Notes under the pieces: generated by a model
Databases searched by the model: none
Seen by the model: the letters and a program-made list of their open reading frames with translations, nothing else
What the model was told of the DNA's origin: nothing
Assembly: GCA_900320545.1 (NCBI GenBank)
Contig: ONSU01000014.1
Coordinates: 1-64,000, forward strand
Reading direction: 5' to 3'
Length of the DNA stretch: 64,000 bases
Source: an uncultured Bacteroidales bacterium
GTDB lineage: Bacteria; Bacteroidota; Bacteroidia; Bacteroidales; UBA932
Translations under genes and position numbers: made by a program
Shown here: piece by piece, positions 57,508 to 64,000 of the stretch
Numbering within the stretch: the first letter of the stretch is position 1
Layout: each line of letters opens with the position of its first letter

Positions 57508-59886
57508 CTACTCCGGCGAGACGAGGCAGTGACGGGAGAAGGGGCGGCCGTCGCGGCTGAGGCCCTCGATCCGGATGATGTAGGGGTAGTCCGACTGATC
57601 GCTGGTGTAGAAAGAAATCGGGGCGCGGCCGGCCGTGAGGGATACGTCCGGAGACCACCAGATGGTGTTGCGGGCATCGTGGGGAGGATCGTCGCCCCGG
57701 TCATAGCGGGGAGAGGAGAAGTAGCGGGGAACCTGGTAGCCCAGCGGCACGAAGTAGAGCAGCGAGGGGTTGCGGGACGCCCCGGAGCGCATTCCGCCGG
57801 GCTTCACGGAGATGTGGACCACGCCGCCGTCGCCGCCGTAAACGGGATCCGGCTGCATCGAGATGCTCAGCGAGCGGAGATCTTCCAGGCGCAGCATATC
57901 GTAACTCCACCACGCCTCCTCCGTATCGTCTACGATGAGCTTGACCTTCCCCGTATCGTTTTCGTCGTCGAAAACGTCCGGTTCCTCTTCGGATTCGGAG
58001 GAAGCGCCGGCCCGTCTCCGGCTGCGGTTGTACATATTCTCGCCGTCATATTCGAACATCGCCTTTTTCATGCTGAGATATTCCACGAGGGACATCTCCT
58101 TGTAAAGGGCGAGGTCTTCCCGGTAACTGGTTCCGAACGCCAGCACATCCTCGTTCGCGTAGGAGGCCGTGACTACCGCGGCCTGCAGGGTGTCATCCGT
58201 AGCGGGCCCGTCCAGCGGCGGCGCCTCCACCCGGAGGTCTCTGGCAAATCCGGGCGCCCAGCTGTAAAGATATGGCTTCGCCACGGGATCGCCGTCCCAC
58301 TTCGGAAGATAGGTCGCCCCCAGGCGCGAGGTGCCGATGTTGATGATAAACTCGGTCCCTTCCTCGAAATCCAGACTGTCGACGAGGAATTCCCGGCCCT
58401 GTTCGACATCCACGGAATACAGTTTTTTCTGCCGGGGAATCATAAAGACAAAGTTGAACTTCCGGGGGATCTTGGACGACAGCCGGCGCACGATGCGGCC
58501 GCGGATTTCCTGAGCCCGTTCCCGCACCTGCCGGATCTGGAATTTGCCGCCTTTCAGGTCGGTGATTTTCTCCAGGTCGTAATAGCGCCAGCCGTGGATC
58601 ATCATCAGCAGGTCCATCGCGGCGTCCCGTTCCGGAGCGGGGATATCCGGATCGAAGTAAAAATAGGGATCGTTGATCTTTCCCTTGAGTTCGCTGCTGA
58701 GCCCCATGTATGAGGTAATGCCGTCGGATGGCTGCCAGTTCTTGAGGGCGCCCCGCACGACCGATACCGAGCAGCCGCCGTCCAGGGGCTTCCCGTCCGG
58801 GCCGGTCAGGGAAATGACGCCCGTGACGAGCGAACGCGGCGTCTCCTCGAAGTGCGTCATCTCAAGGCGGCACAACGGCGCCTCCGGGTCGCGGATGAAG
58901 AAGAGCCGCTCCGAAAGGATCCTGCCGTGTGCGTCCACCAGCAGGAGATGGTTGATGCCCGGGCAGAAATCTTCCCTTTTCAGCATCAGGATGCTCATAT
59001 TGCCGTCCAGGGGAATCGTGGCGAGCGGGTAGAGATCGGAATCGTCGCGGAGCAGCAGCGAAGCGGACTCTCCGCCGAATCCCAGCGCGCTGATGTAGTA
59101 GCGGTCGGAACGGTTTTGCAGATGAAGGGTCGCCCCTTCTGCCGAAGGTGCCGGGAGAGGATATGTCCTGCCGGAAGCGTCCTTGACGCGGTAACTGCGG
59201 CCGGGGATGGGCGTGAAGGCGAAGGCCCCCATTCCGTCGTGCAGAGTGAATACCGGTTTCAGCGAGTCTTCCGTGTCGCTTTCCAGGAACCCCCGGAAAT
59301 CGACGCTCCTCCCCCGGGCGTCCACCGCCTTGAACCCCAGTACGGAACTGTGGCCGGCGAAATACCGTCCGCCTTCGGGCCAGAAAGTGAGTTCCACGTC
59401 CTCGGCGGGGGTCGGGGGCTGCCGCTTCTTCTTCCCGGTGCCGCCGACGATGCGGATCCGGTCGTGGAAAAGATATTCTTCGCCGTTGTTGAGCTGCCAG
59501 AGGGTATAGGCCCGGAGGGTGTAATCGCCGGTTTCCAGGTTGTCCGGCAGTTCTATGCAGCCCGGAAACGCGCCTCCGGTGCGCCTGACCTTTACCCGGA
59601 CCACCGCTTCCCCGGCGGCGTCCAGCACTTCGGCGTAGAGGAAATTGCTCGGCGGCTGAAGGGAAAGCCGGGAGGCCTCCTGCGTCCAGCCCTTGAACCA
59701 GACGGTCTCTCCGGCCGTATAGCAGGTGCGGTCGTAGTGGAGATAGACTTTTTCGGGAGAGCACCACGACGAGTAGGAGTGGAAGCGGGCCCGGAGGGAA
59801 TCCGTCAGCGTGTACACTTCCGCATTCACCGAAAGCGGCGCCGCGAAGACGGCCGCCCACAGCACAAGCAAGCGCAGGCCTTTCAT
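57508..59886 (-). CDS. large envelope protein with MG2-like N-terminal domain
   Basis: A 792-residue secreted protein (signal MKGLRLLVLWAAVFAAPLSVNA). The mature start, CSPEKVYLHYDRTCYTAGETVWFKG, is the hallmark of a Bacteroidetes family that resembles the MG2 macroglobulin domain and is often annotated as an outer-membrane or TonB-linked hypothetical. Further beta-sandwich segments follow (GDYTLRAYTLWQLNNG, VELTFWPEGGRYFAG, GVISLTGPDGKPLDGG). The C-terminal half has acidic linkers (SESEEEPDVFDDEND) and no catalytic motif. It lies directly after the propeller/SPOR-like protein gene with no intergenic space and is probably cotranscribed. Function unknown. Confidence 0.7.
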   Translation of the reverse strand: MKGLRLLVLWAAVFAAPLSVNAEVYTLTDSLRARFHSYSSWCSPEKVYLHYDRTCYTAGETVWFKGWTQEASRLSLQPPSNFLYAEVLDAAGEAVVRVKVRRTGGAFPGCIELPDNLETGDYTLRAYTLWQLNNGEEYLFHDRIRIVGGTGKKKRQPPTPAEDVELTFWPEGGRYFAGHSSVLGFKAVDARGRSVDFRGFLESDTEDSLKPVFTLHDGMGAFAFTPIPGRSYRVKDASGRTYPLPAPSAEGATLHLQNRSDRYYISALGFGGESASLLLRDDSDLYPLATIPLDGNMSILMLKREDFCPGINHLLLVDAHGRILSERLFFIRDPEAPLCRLEMTHFEETPRSLVTGVISLTGPDGKPLDGGCSVSVVRGALKNWQPSDGITSYMGLSSELKGKINDPYFYFDPDIPAPERDAAMDLLMMIHGWRYYDLEKITDLKGGKFQIRQVRERAQEIRGRIVRRLSSKIPRKFNFVFMIPRQKKLYSVDVEQGREFLVDSLDFEEGTEFIINIGTSRLGATYLPKWDGDPVAKPYLYSWAPGFARDLRVEAPPLDGPATDDTLQAAVVTASYANEDVLAFGTSYREDLALYKEMSLVEYLSMKKAMFEYDGENMYNRSRRRAGASSESEEEPDVFDDENDTGKVKLIVDDTEEAWWSYDMLRLEDLRSLSISMQPDPVYGGDGGVVHISVKPGGMRSGASRNPSLLYFVPLGYQVPRYFSSPRYDRGDDPPHDARNTIWWSPDVSLTAGRAPISFYTSDQSDYPYIIRIEGLSRDGRPFSRHCLVSPE

Positions 59887-61461
59887 TTAGAATTCGATCT
59901 CGCGCCCGCCCTGCACCTTGACGATGCGGGCTTCGGGGAAGCCGAGGACGCGGACACGGTTGAGGGCCGAAAGGGCGGCCTGGAGGGTCGGGAAGACGCC
60001 GACCGAATAGGAGTAGCGGAGATCCGGTGTCAGCCGCTCGTAGACGGGATTGAGGCCCTTGATATCGTCCAGGGAGGCATGATAGAGCCTCTCCATGAAG
60101 CGGATCTGATAGCAGGTGCCCTGGGGCTGTGTCCGGGCGAATCGCCCGACGGGATCGACGGAGAAGACATTGCCGGAAGGGTCCGGAGCGGCGAATGTGA
60201 TCTTCAGTTTCGGCCCGTAAGTATGTTTGGTGAAGGTATAGGCGGAGCCGGCGCCCACGACCTCCCGGTCGGAAGACTGCTCCCCGTGGGAGGAGACGAC
60301 CCCGCTGCGGAGGAATTCGGACTCGATGGCGTGTACCTTTTCATTTTCGCGCGCGAGCGTGTCCCTGAGCGCGGGAAGGAGTTTTTCCAGGGCCGCGAGC
60401 GAATCCGCATCTTCGGAGGATCCGCCCATCTTGATATCGTCGATGGCCTTTTCGACCCGGTAAATCCGGTCCTTGAGTCCCCGGACGACGTTCATCTGCT
60501 CCCGGTAGGCTAAAGTGCCGTCCGTGGAGGACCGGGCGCGGTCGGAGATGGAATCGTTGTCGAGCCGCTTCAGGTCGCGGGAGGGCTGCAGGAGAGCGAG
60601 CGCGGCGAGTTCCGCTTCCGAGGTGATTTTAACCTCTTTGTCGAGCGTGCCGTAATCCAGCACATAGAGGCAGACGCTGTCACGGGCGCATTCGCGGTTG
60701 GAGGCGAAAATCGCATATTTCCCGTCTTCCGTCCCCATCATCAGGAAGTCGTCGGCGGGAGAATTGTAGGGGAATCCCATGTTCTCCGGCGCCCCCCAGG
60801 TGCCCGCGGCCTCGTCATAGACCGATCTGTAAAGATCGTATCCGCCCATTCCGTAGAGACCGTCCGAGGCGAAATAGAGCGTCTTCCCGTCGGGCGAAAG
60901 GATCGGATACATCTCGTTCCCGGCCGACACGAGCGCCTCTCCCAGCAGGGCAGGCGCACTCCAGAGCGAATCCCGGTCCCGGGTCAGGTAGATATTCCTG
61001 CATCCCGCCGCATCCCGGGCGGTGAAAAATACATCCTTCTGTCCCTTGGGAGCATAGACCGCCTGGACGAAAGCGTCCGGGGCGGAGGCGTCGAAGGGAT
61101 TGGGAAGCTGCCGCCAGCTGCCGTTTTTGAACGGATAGAACAGCAGGAAGTCCTTCAGGGGCAGGCGGCGCTTGGCGACCGGCTCGGGGCCGTGGCAGTA
61201 ATCCATCATGATCACGCCCCGGCGCGTCTCGGTGAGTTTCCGCCGGATGGCGTCCACCCGGATGGGATCGGTCTGCAGCTCGAGGAGCGCCTCGTATTCC
61301 GAAATGGCCTCGCCGAAGCGGAAGGAATGCCGGAGCACGTCCGCGCCGGCCTCGCGGTCGGAGAGTACCGTCTCGAACGCGGACAGCGTATCGCACCGGG
61401 CCGCCGCGAAACCGGGCAGTCCGAGGATAATTCCCACGATGACAAGCAGTACTCTTTTCAA
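59887..61461 (-). CDS. PD40 beta-propeller protein with SPOR-like C-terminus
   Basis: A 524-residue protein read from a TTG start at 61461 (signal KRVLLVIVGIILGLPGFAAA). About 120-270 contain WD40-like PD40 repeats (EMYPILSPDGKTLYFASDGLYGMGGYDLYRS, FPYNSPADDFLMMGTEDGKYAIFASNR), as in TolB or OmpA-type envelope proteins. About 300-400 are helical. The last 90 residues (CYQIRFMERLYHASLDDIKGLNPVYER ... YSVGVFPTLQAALSALNRVRVLGFPEARIV) look like a SPOR-type peptidoglycan-binding domain. It may scaffold the envelope or divisome, but the exact role is unknown. TAATTTTG on the minus strand (61491-61484) is a possible -7 element. Confidence 0.75.
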   Translation of the reverse strand: MKRVLLVIVGIILGLPGFAAARCDTLSAFETVLSDREAGADVLRHSFRFGEAISEYEALLELQTDPIRVDAIRRKLTETRRGVIMMDYCHGPEPVAKRRLPLKDFLLFYPFKNGSWRQLPNPFDASAPDAFVQAVYAPKGQKDVFFTARDAAGCRNIYLTRDRDSLWSAPALLGEALVSAGNEMYPILSPDGKTLYFASDGLYGMGGYDLYRSVYDEAAGTWGAPENMGFPYNSPADDFLMMGTEDGKYAIFASNRECARDSVCLYVLDYGTLDKEVKITSEAELAALALLQPSRDLKRLDNDSISDRARSSTDGTLAYREQMNVVRGLKDRIYRVEKAIDDIKMGGSSEDADSLAALEKLLPALRDTLARENEKVHAIESEFLRSGVVSSHGEQSSDREVVGAGSAYTFTKHTYGPKLKITFAAPDPSGNVFSVDPVGRFARTQPQGTCYQIRFMERLYHASLDDIKGLNPVYERLTPDLRYSYSVGVFPTLQAALSALNRVRVLGFPEARIVKVQGGREIEF

Positions 61462-61608
61462 GGCAAACGTAAATTTGTGACTGCAAAATTAAGAATAATT
61501 GGAAAAAAATTGTAAATTTGTACCCTATTTTATAGGGGTTATTCTGAATTTTTAGCATAACTCCTTGATAGTTAACGCATAACGATAAAATTAAATAATT
61601 AAAACTCT

Positions 61609-64000
61609 ATGCAAAGCAAAGGTGCAATCAGATTGGTAGCGATTCTTATCGCCATCGCCTGCATTTGGCAGCTTTCCTTTACCGCGATCACCCGGATCCA
61701 GGAGAAGAAAGCCGCCGAGAATGCCCGCGTCGAAGCGGAAAAATTCGTTGCCGCGGCCGGTACGCCCGCCGAATTCCGTGAATTCGTCATCGACTCCGTA
61801 TCAGCCATCAAGAACAGAGCCTACGTGGACTCCATCAGCAACGAGGACGTCTACTTCAAGTACACCTTCCAGGATGTGAAGGAGAAGGAGATCAACCTCG
61901 GTCTGGACCTCAAGGGCGGTATGAACGTCATGCTGCAGGTGCAGCTCGAAGACCTTGTGAAGGCCCTCGCCGGCAGCAACGCCTCCGATCCCGACTTCCA
62001 GAAAGCCGTCGCCACGGCCCGCGCCAACAACGTCAACACGGCGACCGACTTCATCACGCTGTTCGCGAACGCGTGGAAGACCGACGGCAACGGCCGCCGG
62101 CTCGCCGAGATCTTCGGCAACTACGAGCTCAAGGAGAAGGTCTCCCCCGAGTCCACCGACGACGAGGTCGTCTCCGTCCTCAAGAAAGAGGCCGAGAGCG
62201 CCATCTCCAACTCCTTCAACGTGCTCCGCAACCGTATCGACCGCTTCGGCGTCACCCAGCCGAACATCCAGCAGGTCGGCAACTCCGGCAAGATCCTCAT
62301 CGAGCTTCCGGGCGTCAAGGATCCGGAGCGTGTGCGTAAACTCCTCCAGGGCACGGCTTCCCTCGAGTTCTGGCCCACCTTCACCGCCAACGAAATCGAC
62401 CTCTACGCGGCCGACAGGGCCCTCGCGGAAAAACTCGCCAAGGGTGACAGCACCGACGTCGCCAACCCGCTTCTGTCGGTCCTCCACCTGAGCGGCTACA
62501 ACAACGCCTGCCTCGGTTTCGCGGCCGCCGTGGATACCGCCGCCATCAGCCACTACCTGACGATGGTCGCCGACGAACTCCCGGTCGGATTCCGCGGAAT
62601 GTGGACCGTCAAGCCGTCCGAGTACATCAAGGAAGGCAGCTTCTATGAGCTCGTCGCCATCAAGGCCAACACCTCCGACGGCAAAGCCCCGCTCGACGGC
62701 GGCAGCGTCACCAACGCCGAGGTCGAATATGGCGGCGCCCGCCAGGGCAGCGGCAACCCTTCGGTCTCGATGCGCATGAACGCGGAAGGCGCCGGCATCT
62801 GGGCCCGCATGACCAAAGAGAACATCGGCAAGCAGATCGCCATCGTCCTCGACGGCCTCGTCTATTCCTATCCGAACGTCCAGAACGAGATCACCGGAGG
62901 CAACTCCTCGATCACCGGCAACTTCGACGTCCAGGAGGCCCAGGACCTTGCGAACGTCCTCCAGTCGGGTAAACTGCCCGCCCCTGCGACCATCATCCAG
63001 GAGCAGGTCGTCGGCCCGTCCCTCGGTAGCGCCTCCATCCGCGCCGGTCTCCTCTCGTTCATCATCGCCTTCATCGTGGTGCTGATCTACATGGTGCTCT
63101 TCTACAAGGGCGCAGGTCTCATCGCGGATGTCGCGCTGCTCTGCAACGTGCTGTTCCTCTTCGGAGCCCTCGTGTCGTTCGGCGCCGTCCTTACCCTTCC
63201 GGGTATCGCCGGTCTCGTCCTGACCCTCGGTATGGCCGTGGACGCCAACGTGATCATCTATGAGCGCATCAAGGAAGAGCTTGCCGCCGGCAAGGGCTTC
63301 GGAAAAGCCGTCGAGGACGGTTATTCCAACGCCTACTCCGCCATCATCGACGGTCAGGTGACGACCCTCCTCACCGGTCTCATCCTCTTCTTCTTCGGCT
63401 CCGGCCCCGTCAAGGGCTTCGCCACCACGCTCATCATCGGTATCATCACCTCCGTGCTGACCTCTATCTTCATCACGAGGATGATCTTCGACGACCGCGC
63501 CAAGAAGGGCAAGACCGTGTCGCTCTCCACGAACTTCACCAGGAACTTCCTGAAGAACACCCACATCAACTTCATCGCAGGCCGCAAGTGGTCCTACATC
63601 ATCTCCGGCGCCCTCATCGTGATCTCGATCCTCTCGATCGGCATCAAGGGCTTCACCTACGGCGTCGACTTCACCGGCGGCCGCACCTATGTGGTCCGCT
63701 TCGACCAGGCCGTCACCGCGGAGGAAATCCGCAAGGCCGCCGAGGCCGAATTTGACGGTGCCGTCGAGGTCAAGCAGTTCGGCGGCGAGAGCCAGATGAA
63801 GATCACCACCCAGTACAAGGTCAAGGACGAAAGCTCCGCCGTGGACGCCGAGATCGAAGGCAAGCTCTTCAACGCCCTCAAGCCGTTCTACAGCGAAGAC
63901 CTGGCCCTGGAAGACTTCACCAACACCCTCAACAACCCCAACGGTATCATCTCCTCCGACAAGGTGGGTCCGACCATCGCAAAGGACATTCAGCGGAGCG
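61609..64000 (+). CDS. secDF: protein translocase SecDF fusion, 3' end outside window
   Basis: ATG at 61609 opens a frame that runs to the window edge without a stop (797 codons). N-terminal TM helix (IRLVAILIAIACIWQLSF), the D1 motif LGLDLKGGMNVML, P1 periplasmic domain with NRIDRFGVTQPNIQ, then the TM4 block GLVLTLGMAVDANVIIYERIKEEL and GSGPVKGFATTLIIGIITSV of SecD. The SecF part begins with FTYGVDFTGGRTYVVRF. SecDF uses the proton gradient to pull proteins through SecYEG. The single-chain form is usual in Bacteroidetes. No full promoter is convincing, although TAAATTTG occurs at 61513-61520. Confidence 0.95.
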   Translation, partial: MQSKGAIRLVAILIAIACIWQLSFTAITRIQEKKAAENARVEAEKFVAAAGTPAEFREFVIDSVSAIKNRAYVDSISNEDVYFKYTFQDVKEKEINLGLDLKGGMNVMLQVQLEDLVKALAGSNASDPDFQKAVATARANNVNTATDFITLFANAWKTDGNGRRLAEIFGNYELKEKVSPESTDDEVVSVLKKEAESAISNSFNVLRNRIDRFGVTQPNIQQVGNSGKILIELPGVKDPERVRKLLQGTASLEFWPTFTANEIDLYAADRALAEKLAKGDSTDVANPLLSVLHLSGYNNACLGFAAAVDTAAISHYLTMVADELPVGFRGMWTVKPSEYIKEGSFYELVAIKANTSDGKAPLDGGSVTNAEVEYGGARQGSGNPSVSMRMNAEGAGIWARMTKENIGKQIAIVLDGLVYSYPNVQNEITGGNSSITGNFDVQEAQDLANVLQSGKLPAPATIIQEQVVGPSLGSASIRAGLLSFIIAFIVVLIYMVLFYKGAGLIADVALLCNVLFLFGALVSFGAVLTLPGIAGLVLTLGMAVDANVIIYERIKEELAAGKGFGKAVEDGYSNAYSAIIDGQVTTLLTGLILFFFGSGPVKGFATTLIIGIITSVLTSIFITRMIFDDRAKKGKTVSLSTNFTRNFLKNTHINFIAGRKWSYIISGALIVISILSIGIKGFTYGVDFTGGRTYVVRFDQAVTAEEIRKAAEAEFDGAVEVKQFGGESQMKITTQYKVKDESSAVDAEIEGKLFNALKPFYSEDLALEDFTNTLNNPNGIISSDKVGPTIAKDIQRS

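Noticed and set aside
61801..63564. Long minus-strand ORF opposite secDF
   Set aside because: SecDF on the plus strand is unmistakable; the antisense frame is low-complexity, rich in Asp, Glu, Gly and Val, as expected for a shadow.

Overview
The window is a high-GC (roughly 55-60 %) chromosomal segment from a member of the order Bacteroidales. The evidence is a SusC/SusD pair, many lipoproteins with short signal peptides ending in Cys, promoters of the Bacteroidetes type (TTG-N19/20-TAnnTTTG), FISUMP, BACON and fimbrillin-like surface modules, a fused SecDF, and general lack of Shine-Dalgarno sequences. I cannot name genus or species.

Layout. (1) 1-7880: a truncated DUF4886 protein, a tiny ORF, a GLUG-repeat surface lipoprotein, and a phosphorus-scavenging set (histidine phosphatase, glycerophosphodiesterase, second histidine phosphatase). 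The first phosphatase has Tyr where its paralogue has the catalytic-motif His. (2) 7855-9018: a GH88-like lipoprotein on the minus strand. (3) 9072-38638: a very long nutrient-acquisition locus. A DeoR-type regulator and an acidic amino-acid symporter diverge from SusC, SusD, a ceramidase-like hydrolase, two GH20 hexosaminidases, a divergent MurQ-like etherase, then an unusual block of five lipoproteins plus a micro-ORF, a BadF-type sugar kinase, a FucP-type sugar transporter, an Ntn amide hydrolase, GltS, an M20/C1B peptidase fusion and aspartase. (4) 38648-39700: an outer-membrane barrel protein. (5) 39898-47956: an 8-kb decayed integrative element in tRNA-Ser(GCT), bounded by a 26-bp direct repeat, carrying a radical SAM / ATP-grasp / WbqC / GT2 / aminotransferase cassette and three pseudogenes. 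(6) 47997-53785: FISUMP proteins and a GH39-like hydrolase separated by three copies of a 110-bp palindromic repeat. (7) 53824-64000: an ABCG-type transporter with its lipoprotein partner, two large envelope proteins and the start of secDF.

The most interesting region is 22059-30079. One lipoprotein there ends in a transglutaminase-like peptidase domain that, as I remember the family, looks like the C-terminal domain of methanogen pseudomurein endoisopeptidases and their relatives. It and two neighbours carry segments resembling pseudomurein-binding repeats, and two GHL10-like glycosidase-type lipoproteins sit between them. With the hexosaminidases, sugar kinase and transporter, amide hydrolase, peptidase fusion, glutamate-type transporters and aspartase, the simplest hypothesis is a Bacteroidales locus that binds, opens and eats a cell wall, possibly the pseudomurein of methanogenic archaea. 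Ordinary peptidoglycan is the main alternative, because a MurQ homologue is present. This is inference and needs profile searches and enzymology.
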